The translations under genes and the position numbers were made by a program. This document shows, one piece after another, positions 1-12,700 of a stretch of 64,000 nt of DNA; position 1 is the stretch's first letter, and each line of letters starts with the position of its first letter. The stretch covers positions 124,001-188,000 of the forward strand of contig VFIW01000023.1 of NCBI GenBank assembly GCA_006386115.1, written 5' to 3'. The DNA comes from Globisporangium splendens (Eukaryota > Oomycota > Peronosporomycetes > Pythiales > Pythiaceae). Under the pieces are notes generated by a model. That model searched no databases. It worked only from the letters and a program-made list of their open reading frames with translations, and was not told the origin of the DNA.

Positions 1-3000
1 TGTGCTCGCTGAAGAGACTTTTGCCGTCGACGGTAAAGCGCTTGGAAAAGATACTCCAGGTGCGAAAACGCGAGCCTTTTCCAGAGTGAACTTGTCGTGG
101 CCTTGCGCAGTCAGTTTTGTCTTGAACTCGTTCAAGATTCGGATGCGATCAGCCGGGTGCCCTGTATCCTGGGCAATTCGGTCACGGAGATCTCCAACTA
201 ACGAGGTCCGTCTGAGTTGGTAGCGAAATGGCGCTGCAGATCGTCCGTCTTGCGTCCTCACATGGACAATCAGTTCTTCGGGTCTGTCACCTGAAGCACC
301 TCCTGAACGCAAAATCTGGTTGGTCTGCACCACAGATTGGAATAGAAAGGTGCCAAGCAAGACCAACAGCCGATACACTTCTCGAGTTCGCTCCGTTTCG
401 ACACCAGACGCCAGTTTCTTCTGAAGCCGATCAAAGCAGCCGTTGACAAACTCGGTCCACACCTCTCGCCGAACAAGCTTCGAGCCAACGTGAAGGTGCA
501 AATATATCAAATAATTGATCGCTTCCTCACTGACACCCTCATTCCCAGCACACAGCGCCACTTCATACAAGGTTTCTAGACCTTTCAGATCCAGAGACTC
601 CACAACAAACGCTTCTTTCGCTTCATCATGGTTGGACGCACTTACGCTTGTCCCGCGCTGAATAATTCCAGCACCACTCGAGATTAATCGCTCGCTTGTG
701 TTAATAAACCGAAACAAGCGCTCGAACGACCAAAACGCGTGCTTGCCCATACCTTCCACGTCCAAAGATATTCTGGGATCATTTCTCTCCAGCGGGCTTC
801 GCTTCTTGATGAGGGATTGATAGATTTCAGCAGTCACAGAGTTTGAAAACGCGCTGTTTCCAGAGTACGCTCGGTGGACGAAGCTACTTGGATCCGGAAC
901 AATTCCAGTAAACCACTCGAAAAAGACTTCGCGCTCGTCGAGAGTATTTTCCAAGCCATTGAAGCAGCGCCAGACTTGTTCCATCAAAGAATACGACAAC
1001 TCCACCTCAGACCTAGTTACAATGTAACCAAGAAATGAGAGACGCCGCCGCATGGAACGTCGATGAGAATTCAAGTCGGCTCTCTCTCGAGAATGCTTCA
1101 TGTAGTTTTTGATTTCTTCCACAACCAGCAATATGATCTCGTGTCTGGAATTCAACTCTTTGAGCAAGTCACTTGGTGAAGCTGAACGCGACGACGTCCC
1201 GAACGATGCAGCTCTTGGCAAGGACAACCCTGCTGACGATGATGCAGAGGATGAGCTCGTATCATTTCCATACCCCTCCGCAATGCGTTGGATCAGACTC
1301 ATAGACGTTTCCACGAGAACTCCGTTCTTGATGTTGTCAGCACACTTCTTGATGTACTCATTCAGCAATTTCTGTTGTTCTTTCGATGATGCCGACGACG
1401 AACCCGCAGCTACCCACAGCTTTTGAATGTAGTTCAGAGACACGGCGAGCGCACTTTCAACTTCTGTCCGCATTGCCGGCTTCAATGAGCTTGCACTCTC
1501 TGAAGTCTCTCCTTCGTGACCATCGAGAATGGCATTCCATAGCAGACAGCACCCCAAGCCAACTACTTTGTTCAGCACTTCAACATCCTTTTGCGCACTA
1601 GAACTCAGCTTGGATCCGGCTGTAACGCCGACAAGGGAACTTAACGTCTTCTTCGTTCCGGTGGCTTCAATTTCAACAACCTGCTTCGCTGCAATCATAA
1701 TGACACGTTTGACAAACTGAATGCACAACTCATCGTACTCAGCGAGAGGCACTTGAGTGAGCAACACCATCACAACGTCAGTCAGATCGGCAGATATCAT
1801 ACCGCATAGCGATAACAGCATGTCGAGAACTGTCTTCCTCCCCGAGCGTAGCTGGTTCATGCTAGTCTTCCATAGGAGTACAACATGGTTTTCATTCAGC
1901 AACCCATTCGACGCGACAAACTCGTAAATCTTCTTCGAGCGCTTCAGGATTTCCAAGTGCGTCCCTTCTTGTAGATCGTATTTCGAGCAGGCTTCTTTCT
2001 CGCCCATGATAACTTCTAAAACATCAGACGTTGATAACCACTCGACGACGTACTTCACGCGTAGCCACTTGGAAACAGGCTGACTTCCACTAGATGAAGA
2101 GGAAAAGCCGACGTTTGAGTAGCTCCCACTTGATGCGGAGCTACTGGTACGTCTCATCCCCAACGTTGTCTTCTTCTGAAGCTCCTCCTTTCGCTGAGCC
2201 ATCGCAATCAAATCGTTTAGTCGGGATATCCCAAGAAGCCGTTGCGCTAGAAAAGGACAGCAGATAAACTTCTTTGACAAATCCAAGTGGAAGACTTCCA
2301 TGGCTTCAGCGAAAAACGGATCGCAGACGGCCGAACTGTCTGACCCAGTGTAGTCGTCCGACTCGGAATCTGCACTTGTATCATTGCTGCCGCCAAGCAG
2401 CACGCCATCGCGATACAACATGTCCAGCATGCCAACAATGTGGTCGATAAGTCCTTCATCGTCCTTCAGTTCTTCGTTGCTCATTCGACGAAGACGAGCG
2501 AATGTTGCGTTCAAAAAGTCGCGGAAAAAGTCTTCAACCTGGGAATCGATCGTTGATGTCGATTTGCGTTTACCAGCCGAACTTCGCCGCCGCTTCTGTT
2601 GTGCAAGACAGGGTTTCGCCTGGTTTAATAACGAGCAGAACAGCGCCACTTCTTGGAGTGCGATGTCACGTTGCGCGAGTCGTTGCAGGATGACACGGAA
2701 CCCTCCCGCTTGGAAAAATAGATCTACATTATCCACAAAATAAAAGGAACGAGACGGGTGGCGAGGCGGGATCGTGACGAGGACATCAGGGCTTGCCAGG
2801 TATGACGTGTAGACAAGTTTCTGGTATTTCGCCACGGAGTACACACCAGGGTACTTGATATAGAAAAACATGCACGAGTTGTGGCCGTTGAGGATCATTC
2901 GAAGCAGCGATAGCAAATGGACGACTACTGGATCCGTGCTTGGTGGAGCTTGTGCATCGTTGCTGAGAAGTGACGCGACCAGATTTTTCAGCACATGCTG

Positions 3001-4301
3001 ATGGAAAGCGTTCATTTCCTCTGCCATCTCATTTGAGAAGAACATGCAGAGCAGCGATCTTTCCACGAACGGAATCAAGTGACGAGGCAGATACGTTTCG
3101 TGGTTCCCCAGATCGTAGAAGTACTGGTCAAAATCTTCTCGCGCTTGCTGCAGATCCTTCATGCCAACGTTCCACATACTCCCATGCTTCCTTGTGAATG
3201 GATACGAAGGCGACATGTACAGGTTTGTGTTCGTCCCGAGCTTTGCAACACGATTGCGACACATTGCACGCGACAGGTACTCGTCACGCCCTTTTTTCCA
3301 CGTCGACAGGTGCACGCGGATCTCGGTAGCCGTGATGCTGATGATCTGCCCGATGCTCCACTTGTTGGACGAGAGCTCTTTCACTTCAATCCAGTTCCCT
3401 GCTTTCTGGGTCGCGATGGACCACTTGGAACTGGCAAAATCTTCTTGACTCAAACGTCGATAGCACAAATACGTTTGTAATTCCTCTACCACATGCGCAA
3501 ATGAAAAGAGTAATCCAGGGCGTCAAAATCCACACAAAATCAGCAAACCAGACGTAAGGACACACATAAATACGTACTTCCGTTTGCATCAACGCTTCGG
3601 ATCGGATCAGGCAAATGCTCGAATCCTTCAGGGATGTCACTCGCATTTCGAACAACTCGAATCTCTTTCAGTGGATACTTTGTGTCCAAAGCGCTGGATG
3701 AAGATTGCGCACTTGTGTCGCCAGCACCATTCGAAGACGACGGTGGAGTCGACGATGACACAGACGAAGACGACATCGACGACGACGTTGATGACAGAGG
3801 CGGTCCCTGCCACTCGACGCTTTGGTACCATACGAAGAGCCCGCGCTGACGGTCAATCGGTTTGTCCATCTTCACCCATCTGGCAGGAGCATCTTTGTCG
3901 CTTCCGGTCCTCTTCGCGCTTCCCGGTCGACTACTTATCCTTGCGCCACTTCCTTCGCCTGCCGCACTATCACCAGTACCTTCGTCATCCACTTGCCAAT
4001 GCTCCGATTCAATGCGCAAGTGCGTGATACCGCGACTGCTTTCCGCATCACTCGCAGCCGCCGAGCTCGAGCTTGCCGATGACGACGACAGCTTGCGCCC
4101 CACTGCGGGGCTCGCGCGGCCACTACCACTGCCACTTCCGACCGTCGTGCTGCCGTTGGGCGTGAGCTTGTACCAGAGATACGTGAGCGGCGTGATCTCG
4201 GCGGCCGTGCCCTCGGCCGTGGTCACGCGGTGGAAGCCGCCGCCCGCCGCCAGCGCGTTCCCGTACGTGACCTCGAGCGCGCCGATGTACTCATACTGCA
4301 T
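1..4301 (-). CDS. Giant ubiquitin carboxyl-terminal hydrolase (USP9X/USP24/USP34-like), N-terminal part, runs off the window
   Basis: Exon 1 is 3578-4301 and exon 2 is 3485 down to base 1, open to the window edge; the 92-bp intron has donor GTACGT and acceptor GTAG and restores one frame (1403 codons seen). The chosen start reads MQYEYIGALEV; an upstream in-frame ATG at 4505 would add only low-complexity basic sequence. Visible parts: an N-terminal region broken by Ser-rich linkers that ends in an MABP-like ending (YLCYRR), a short MBT/Tudor-like stretch (KWSIGQI...DEYLS), a long helical Armadillo-like region with Ser-rich loops, and at the end a ubiquitin-like segment (about residues 1310-1400; VHVRTQDG, YQLRRTSLVGDLRDRI, DRIRILN). 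In giant USPs this layout precedes the cysteine-protease domain, which should lie beyond base 1. The role as a deubiquitinase is inferred from layout; no catalytic residue is in view. Confidence 0.72.
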
Positions 4302-5189
4302 GGCGGCGCCACGAACGAGCTGCTTGCCTCCTTCTTCTTTCTCTGACGGATCCACGCGGCGCAGATCGAATTCACTTGCACCGCGCACACGCGCTTGAAC
4401 TTTCTTTCTCGTCGTCTTCCTTTTTTTGCAGAAATGGGGAGGAGGAAGGGAAACACACGATGCGGAATGGTTTGGCCATTGGCTGTAGTGGCATTCGCGG
4501 GACATATCGGATTATGAATGCTGATCAAGTATTAAATACTCTTTGGAGGTGAAGGAGACAAACGATAGGATGTTTTGATGCATATTATACTGTCTCATAG
4601 GAGGATGGTAAGGGAGGGTTTGCTCAGTGTGGAAATGCTCTTCAACCACGGTTTCCGAGTGTTCTCCCTCCCCCTTGTTGATCGAGATATCCACCTCTCA
4701 AAAGCAATGGATTTGTGCCTCTCTTTTATAGTCATAAACTCATCCATCAAATTATAAAGTCTATTGAAAGAGTGCGATGTGCAAAACCAGTTGTGCGACG
4801 TAATCGCAGAACCTTTACATTGACTTTCACATATTTTTGTAGTGTCAAAGGTTTTTGACACTGACGAATCACTGATGGTATCTCCCTGCTTACAATGAGT
4901 AAACCTCCTTAATACGAGTACCTGCATCAACTGACAAATACCGGTATTCATATCCTTCGGTATCTGTTCATGGCAGTGGAAGCAATCATAAAGAGGGTCT
5001 GACAAGCACCGTATCTAACACAAAAAAGTAGCTTACGGTACAGTCTAGCAGCAGTGGTTTTTGAGAATACTTGATTAAAGGACTGGTTTTTAAGATTTTG
5101 CAGGTTATATAGCATGTCCACTTTGCTTCTCCAAAATTGTTGCAACCACTTTGTTGTCTCTCGATCGACCTCTCTCCATGCTTCACGAG
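4302..5189. other. Intergenic spacer between two minus-strand genes
   Basis: About 890 bases, more A/T-rich than the flanks. The only sizeable open frame (4595-5005, minus) has no recognisable domain and a base composition unlike the neighbouring genes. It should hold the promoter of the protease gene on its left side; no repeat or RNA gene was recognised. Confidence 0.5.
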
Positions 5190-8061
5190 CTATGAGCCAC
5201 TTAACTTGGGCAGTGATGAGCTCACGGAGAGCCGACTGACGACCATCCCTCCTTCGGACGCAAACGGCGAATTCGGACGTGACCGCGCGTTGCTGTTCTT
5301 GACGATGACGATGCTTGGGATCTCGTTACTCCCGCAAGGGTTCCCAGGTATCGGCGACAACGGCTGCGCAGGTGGCTGCACCACTGGTTTCTGTTTCTCG
5401 AGTAAAGCAGGAGGAACTTTTCGACGTACGGTAAAATCTCGTTTGCTGACATCGTCCCGTAAGAATGTACTCACGAGATCTTCTCCGTAAATGTCGTGAA
5501 GCTGGGAATCTCGCGTCGACGTGGCATTGTTCCCAGCATTGTTGTTGCTCCCATTAGTACCGAGTATCTTCGACGTTTTCCCTCCTCCTTCACCCCATTC
5601 TCCCCGTCCACGCCGTCGATTGAATCTGCGAGCCTCGACGACAAGCTCGTCAGCATCAAAATTGCACGTCATGTCCACGATGAGCTCTGACCCACCTGCA
5701 TTCACATTATGGCATTTGTCCTCGGAAAAGCATTCAATCCTGCCTCTGTCCTTCACCACAACACTCTTTATCGTGCAACGGGATTGCATTGAAGAGGTAC
5801 CGCTTGTAGCAGACGTCAACAAGTTCTCGAGTCCAGTCGCTACGATGCGGACGCCATCCAGCGAGACAGTTGTTGCGCAAGTCAATCTCTCGGATCCTGC
5901 TGCTGTCATGGTTGTTCCCGCGATTGTTGCTGCAGTAGCTAGTTGCACTGCTCCTGGATGGATACGTCATCGTCATTGAGCCACCAACGAGTTTCTTGAC
6001 AAAGAGCGCGAGCGAGCGCATCCCATCTTGTGTGATGCGATTTGAGCGCAGGTCCACACGCGTCAACGACTCCGGTGCATGCTCGAGCATCCGCAAGAGC
6101 GGCAGAAGATCGTGGTCCGCGAGCCAGCACTCCCGCAAGTCCAAACACTGTGAGATGGCCCATGCACTTCGGCTGCTAGCCTCAGCCAACGCTGCACCAG
6201 CCGCAGTGAACGCATCAGCAAACAGCACCACAAGCTTCGACTTCCCCGCCTCTTCCTTCGCGTACTCAATCTCGAGCTGTTCGAGCTTCGCCGCGATGCG
6301 CTTGGTGTTTTCCTGTGCTCGACGCGTCTGATCTGCTGCTTCTTGGAGCGTCCTCGCCATTTGCTTGCGACAAGTATCAAGCTGATCGTGGAGCAACTGT
6401 TTCTCTAACTCGACTTCAGCACGCGTCTGAGCTTCACGGTTCACTTCCTGCACGAGCCGATGGATGCGCTCGTTTTGCTCACGGACAAGCGCGTCTTTGG
6501 ACTCCACTAGCTGCTTGAACTCGACGACTTGACGCTCCAGATACTTTTCTTGTGCCAGCTTTTTCACGAGCCCTTGTTTCAGTTCCTGCAGCTGCGCTGT
6601 CAAGATCGCGATCTCAGATTATGCTTCACGCAGTTGCTTTGCATGCGTCTCTCGAGCACGCGCCGCCTCAGTTGCATCGGCGGCGACTTTGTCCTCCAGC
6701 TGCTGCTTCCATTGCAACGCGTCGTGCAAGACGCGTTCGAGCTCCTCCATGCGGCATCGTGTGGCGAGAAGCTGCTCGCTGCTCGTCTCGGCAGCATCGC
6801 TGGCGTCGTGGAGTCGCGCTTCCACATCCTGGAGCTTGAGCGTGAGCTCATACTGCTTGTTGCGCCGCATGACGAGCTCGCTTTGCATTTTCTCGATCTC
6901 CAACTGCGAGTGCATGCGCGCACTGCTGAGTTCCTGCTGCAACGCTTTCCGCTCGCGCTGCAATTTCTCCTGCAACGTGGTCACGATCGCGGTCTTTTCC
7001 TCGGCTTGTTTCGTCTTGTGGATGACCTCGACGTCACTCGCAGCCGATTTCTCCAGGAACGCATGCAGACTCTGCCGAAGCTGCTCACACTCGCGCTCGG
7101 CACGGTCGGCGCGCTCCGTGGCGGCTTCGGTCATCCGTTCCTGCGCCTCGAGCGCCTGCAGCAGCTTGGCATTTTGCGTCGTCGCGATCTCCATGGCCAT
7201 CTCGCGGCCCTACGCCTGGCTTTTGCTCACTTGCAGCGCGTCGATCTCCATCTCGAGTTTATCGATCTTGCGCTGTTTTCTTGCCACGTCGTTCTCTTTT
7301 GAGATGTAACTCGTCTGCAGCTGCTCCATGGCCACCTCGAGGTCGTCCAACTGTACGCGCAATTGGTCGTTCTGGCACGTCAAGAGCCACACTTCGCGCG
7401 TCTTCGCGGTGATCGCATCGTCGCGAAGCTGGATGAGCTGGTTCTCATGGAAACTCCGTGGCGACAAGCATGCGTCTGCCTGCTCCGGGTGTAGCTCTTC
7501 GACGTTTTTCTCGAGTCGCCTGATGATAACCTGCGCACGGTCGAGCTCTTTGCGAAGCTGTTGCTCGCGGTCGTTGACTGCGGCAATCTCCTGATTTCTC
7601 TTCGCCACAACGAGCTCTTGGGACTCTAGTGCGGCCGTGACCATGAAGAAATCTTCTTCGTCTTTTTTCAGCTGGTCTTGGAGCTCGTCCACCTGTGCGA
7701 GCAAGTCCTTGATGCGTGCGTCTCGCGATAGCAACTCCGAGCGCAGATTCTCGAGCTGTGCGTCGCGCGTCTGCAGCTGCTGCACCAGCTCGTCGACGCG
7801 CTCCTGTTTCCGCGCGAGCAAGATCTCCTTCGCGTTCAGCTCTGCCGTTTGCTTCTCGTTGAGGAGCTTGAACGCATGCGCGGTCTCATTCAGCTCGATG
7901 AGGTCTGCTTCCAACTGGAGCACTCGACTCGGTGCCTCATGCTGCTGCTGAGGCTGCACACTCTCAACGCTCTCTTCTTCCTCGCGCTCATTGCCCTCGC
8001 CAGCAATGTAAACAGAGGGTGCCTCAAGCTGAAAGGCATCATCTGCCAGCCTCTCCGCCAT
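5190..8061 (-). pseudogene. Coiled-coil plus leucine-rich-repeat protein, disrupted by two stops and a frameshift
   Basis: Read from the ATG at 8061 this is one long gene in three lesion-separated blocks. The first block (8061-7210) and second (7209-6619) are heptad-rich coiled coil (EKTAIVTTLQEKLQRERKAL). The third adds ribonuclease-inhibitor-type LRRs (LTRVDLRSNRITQDGM, IREIDLRNN). An in-frame TAG (7210-7212) and an in-frame TAA (6619-6621) interrupt an otherwise continuous frame. Near 5867-5870 the frame shifts in the middle of an LRR: IDLRNN is in one frame and SLDGVRIVATGL in another, which then continues to a stop at 5190. No normal-sized intron explains any of the three. Coding character is preserved throughout, so inactivation is recent, or the lesions are sequence errors. 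Family function is unknown; a scaffold or cytoskeletal role would be a guess. Confidence 0.72.
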
Positions 8062-8506
8062 TAGTTGCGCTGTGCCTGCTGTCAGATGCTGACGATGACT
8101 GGGTAGCCAATCCGGTCAAACCCAGTGATGCTGGAGTTGAGTCGGCGGGAACGAGCAGTGCGATTAACCGTAACTCCTATAATAACGCGACTCTTCTATC
8201 GCTAGCTGCACTTTGGCCGGCATAGTTCATAACGAGAGCCACGAACAAGTCGAGTCTTTGGACTTGCATACGACAAGTGCAGCTGAGCTATTCGTCTCCA
8301 CTCCTTCGTGACGCATCATCGTGACGCATCATCGTGCGTGTCTTCAGCCAATGCGTCAGTCACGCAGGACGTTCTTGTCATGCGTGACTTGCGCCGCGTC
8401 TATTGCGTTCAAGAATGATCCGCAGTGATCTTCTGAAGCGTCGCGCAGGACTCGAGATGGATGGGGTGGACGAAGTCACACGTCCATTCTGAAAAAAACT
8501 CTTGTC
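8062..8506. promoter_or_regulatory. Divergent intergenic promoter region with short direct repeats
   Basis: 445 bases between two divergently oriented (both broken) genes. It contains two adjacent copies of GTGACGCATCATC (about 8309-8334), a CCAAT box near 8348, and a 15-base direct repeat (CTTGTCATGCGTGAC) at about 8374 and again at 8501, where it overlaps the start codon of the kelch gene. TGACGCA/TGCGTCA resembles bZIP (CRE/AP-1-like) sites; regulation by a bZIP factor is inference only. Confidence 0.4.
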
Positions 8507-9773
8507 ATGCGTGACCAGAATGCTGTTTTCTGGTGGATCACAGCCACGTTCATCGCCGCAGTACAGTGGCCGTTTGCGTCTCGCTTCGTGAGTGCTGCTT
8601 CCGACGATTGCTCCAACTATGTGCTCGCTCAGGATGCAAACGTGGTGCTCACCTGGACCTTGCAATCTGGCGTCGACGCGTTCACGCGCATCTCCCACAC
8701 CAGCGAAGCGCTGCTGCTCCCTTCGTCTGCGGGTCGAGTGGTCGTCATTGGTGGCATCGAGTACGAATCGGCACAGCCTGTAGTCACGAACCCACTGCTC
8801 GTGTACAACGTGGACACCAACACATTTGCCAAGCCACAAGACAGCATCCTCTCGTCGCTGTCGCCCACGACAAAGACGACGTCGTCACGAATCGTGGACG
8901 ACAAGTTTGTCTCGCCCGCGAGCCGTGCTGATCATGCGTCCTTTATCACATCTGCAAACGTCGTGTACCTCTTTGGAGGCCAGAACACAGCGTTCCTCAA
9001 CGATACCTGGCGCTTATGCCTCGACGACAGCACGGCTACGTGGGATCAACTGGTCGCGCCAAGCGATGCTGTCACAGTCGCAGCCACGCCTGTGCCGCGC
9101 ATCGGCCATTCATTCACACAAGTCTTTGAGAATGCGACAATGATCGGAGCGATCGTGTATGGCGGCATCTCGGACGCGTACGTGGAACTTGATGGACTGC
9201 ACGTGGCGTTCATTACCATAACAACAGCGTGTTCCAATCGGAGTCCGGAGATCACGTGGCGCATGCTGCCGACGACGACAGCTGCAGCAACAGCGGACAA
9301 ACCAGCACCGCGATCGTACCATAGCGCCTCGGTGACCTCGATCTCTTTTCGGCGTCCAAGATCGCGTGCTTCCTCGTCTTTGGCGGAAAGAGCACGCTGA
9401 AAGGGAAGAAAGTGAGCTGTCCCATTGGAACGTTTTCGCTTCGGCAAGCAAGCGAGTGCCAGAGTTGTCCGCCTGGCACGATCTCGCAAATCGATGCGTA
9501 CGTGTGTCAGCAGTCTGTCGCTCACTCGCCTCGCTCGGCTCGGAGTTTCTTGTCTTACAACTCACCCCTTGACATTCCTTCTTTCGTTTTTGCACTTTTA
9601 GCTCTTCAATATGCGAACGTTGTCCAATCGGCCAAACATCCAACTACCAGCGCGATCACTGTATAGCGTGCGCTCCTGGGGAGCACACAGAGTATTCTGG
9701 GCAGCATACGTGCTCCTCGTGTCCAGTATCCGCGTTTCCATTTCGAAACGAAGCTGAGGTGTGCTCGAAGTGA
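8507..9773 (+). pseudogene. Secreted kelch-repeat protein with GCC2/GCC3 cysteine motifs, frameshifted
   Basis: The ATG at 8507 opens a signal-peptide-like N-terminus (hydrophobic FWWITATFIAAVQWPF, then FVSAAS). Kelch-type blades follow (VYLFGGQNTAFLNDTW, RIGHSF...GAIVYGG, PRSYHSAS). At about 9337 the kelch frame ends, and the next frame carries on with the expected ACFLVFGGK-type strand and then Cys-rich ephrin-receptor-like motifs (SCPIGTF, CQSCPPGT). A 104-bp intron (9498-9601; donor GTACGT, acceptor TTTTAG) joins to a last exon, 9602-9773, with further CERCPIGQ and CSSCP motifs. One missing base at the junction accounts for the shift. No transmembrane segment follows, whereas oomycete relatives of this layout are often longer. 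The product would be extracellular. A sequencing error remains possible. Confidence 0.62.
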
Positions 9774-9790
9774 TAGTACAACGCACCATT

Positions 9791-12700
9791 TCAATCGTCC
9801 AACAAGCTCTCTGTTAGAGACTGCAAGTGCTTCAATCTCCGACTGATCTCTTCTTGGGTCATCTGCTCCTTCGACGAAGTCGCTGGTCCAACAATTTTAA
9901 CTTGCGCATCATGCCTGTCACGAGCTGAATCAATAGGAGGATCTTGTTTCTTTTCAGCAATCTCGTCGATGCTCATCCGCACATCGTTCGACTGGCTCAA
10001 GGCTGAACGAGCAGTCGTCTGAGATCCGACTGATCGCATCGCTGGCACAGCTTCTTTCTCGGTTTGTGTTCCCAGTGATTCTGTCGCAGCGGGTCGGTGG
10101 GAAGCTAGTTTCCGCTCCTGTGCATGGAGATTCACACGATTTATACAAGTAGCAGATTTATGAGTGAAACAGCGCTGCAACGTCTGATGCAGGCATCTGG
10201 CTGATTGACTCACATGTTCCCGGAGCGTGCTCAAAATCGTATTCCGTTCTCGTCGCAACTTTGCGACGTCAGCATCCCTATGCCATACAAACAAGTAAGT
10301 CAGAAAAATATACGTAGCCACCGCCTTGCAAAATTCAAACTGCGCAAGCAAGAGCATTACCTTTTCTGCACCTTCTCTTCCAGGTACGCAACCTTTAACG
10401 ACTCGCGCACAGCGATCGCATCATTTCGCTTCGCTATGTCTCGCTCTAATCGTCGAATATGCAACTCCAGTTTCCCATTTTCTGTCTTGAGCAACGAATG
10501 ACTGAAATTTACATCTTGCAGCTCCTTTTGCCAGATCTCTTGCTCACGACGCACGCACTCTTCACGCTGCGTTTCCATGTCAGCCTAGGGTATACGATGC
10601 CTTAGCAAGTGAGTGGTGCATTGTTAGCAAAAAAGTAGTACGTTGCTTACTTTCGTCCGCGCAAATTCAGTCTCCTTGGTCAGGATTTCTCGCCGAATGC
10701 TCTCCAAGTGGTGCTTTGCTTCTCCCAAATCGCGCTCAGTGACCTCGAGCTGCTTTCTCAAAAGCGCTGCTGCTTTCCCTTGCTTGCTCAGCCCACTCTG
10801 CATACCAACCAATGTACAGTTTGAGTACTTGGATATTTATCAGCAACTCACCCATGCAGATAGACTTGACTCACCTGAAGTTCTTCGTTTCTCTCGATGA
10901 GCTGGTCAACCTTTTCCTTCCAATCGTGTCTGACGCCTTTAACTCGTCGCATCAGCTCTTGCGCGTCATCGGCAACTCGTTTGCCCAGCTGATCTCGATC
11001 ATCACGCAAGAAGATCACTTGGTTAATGAGTTCCTCGTGACTCAGGCTTTCCAGTGCTTTCCGATCAAGACGGCGCTGTTTGGAGTTTTGGTCAACGCTA
11101 CTAGGGTCTTTCTTGTTGAAATGGTCAAATATTGGTGGCAGTCCATTGTCGCCTGAGCAATTGGAGCACCCCTGAACTGGGAGATCATCCTCATGCTCAC
11201 CTGGCAGCCAATCGAAGGTGGTGGCGCTATCTGGCATAAAAAAGAGTAGAAGCTCTCCCCACGTGATGTTCCCACTGACTGCACCGTATGTGGAACGATG
11301 GCGCATTGCTGCTTCAACGTGGCTCACGAGTTTTTCGTGTCTTCCCTGACTGCCAACGGCATGCAACATCCCAATGTCGACACGGAGTGAATCCAGTAGC
11401 GTCTGCGACTTCACGAGACCCGTGTCGTACGGATCCAGTCGGTGGAACAGCGATCGAAACGCACCTTCTGTTGCTGGACGTAGGTACTTGCCGCTGGAGT
11501 TCAGTCTCTTTGGTTTTGCCTTGTCACCAACTTCATTTGCAGAGAATTGATAACCGGCAGATCCTATCCCATCCACAGCGAGATTTTCCTTCATCTGCTT
11601 GAATCGATGACTCCATATCCGACGTTCGGCATCGATCGCAGCCTCGCTGTTTCGGAGTCGAGCTTCGCGGTTCGCGACCAATCCGGAAGCTATTGTGATG
11701 CGCTCGCTCAGGTACAAAAGACGCCGTTCGAACGCCTCTAACCTCCGCAAAACGGTATAAAGATTCTCCATTTTGCTCACCATGAGACTCTCTCGCTACA
11801 GAAAGAAAACAGCAAGGCTGAGTGAGTACAGTGCGTGTCCATAGCGAGGAGAAGCACAATACACGTATGCACTTACTGCACTGAAGAACGCAATGCCTTC
11901 TGCAACCTGCTGGAGCTTCTTGCGCTCAATCGAGAGCGTTCGTACAGCGCTGACTGCCTTCGTCTCGGCAAGAGTGCACTGTTGTTGGTATCCCTGAGAG
12001 CGTACGCGTTCCATGTCTCGCTGAGCTTCAATGTCGATGGATTTCTGCCTCCAGAGCTCACACTCCTGGACGAGCCGCGCTCTCGCTGCTTCAACTTCTT
12101 CAGCCTGACACGCAAGCTCTCGCGTTTGATCATCTCGCGACAGCTCCATGCTCTTAATCTGGACCATCAATGAAATAGCCTTTTCTCTCCACGTCGACAG
12201 CAATTGGGTATACAGCTCTGCTGATTTCTCCACGGTACCTACGTCTTGATTCCCGTCACTGCTCTGCGCTTGACCGAATTGCACTAATCCTTGCTGGATC
12301 GTTTTGTCTTGAATGGACAATATGGACTCTAGCGCTTCGACGCGGTTCTGCAGCAGTCGTGTCTGCTCTGAAGCTGTGGTTTTCTCACCAGCAGCAGATG
12401 ACGATAACTCGACATGACGAGACCGATCAGGAGAACTACCAGTCCTTCTTCCCAGCTGCGTGTTCGTGGCTAGGTTATCTCCTCCCACGTTCTTTCCCTT
12501 GGCCGGGGTCATTGCTTCAGCCGCTATATCGACGCGCAGAGACGTTGCATGAGAAGTTCCTTGCAGTAAAGTATCTCCCGAGAATCCCTCATCCCCAGCA
12601 TCATGCCTTGAAGCGACACCATACCTCCCGACAGTATGTCGATACTGCTGCCGGTGGAGGTTGTCTGGCGTCAGCAGATGCGAACTCGATACTGGCGACA

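Noticed and set aside
4595..5005. 136-codon minus-strand frame
   Set aside because: No recognisable domain, composition unlike neighbouring genes, no splice signals linking it to anything.
6600..7220. Reassigned stop codons (TAG/TAA read as glutamine)
   Set aside because: Many intact genes in the window end normally with TAA, TAG or TGA, and no other gene has internal in-frame stops of this kind.
7195..7235. The first in-frame stop of the coiled-coil pseudogene lies in a 21-base GTGAGC...GTAG stretch that looks like a mini-intron and would keep the frame
   Set aside because: 21 bases is far below the smallest intron seen here (about 65 bp), and it does not explain the other two lesions.
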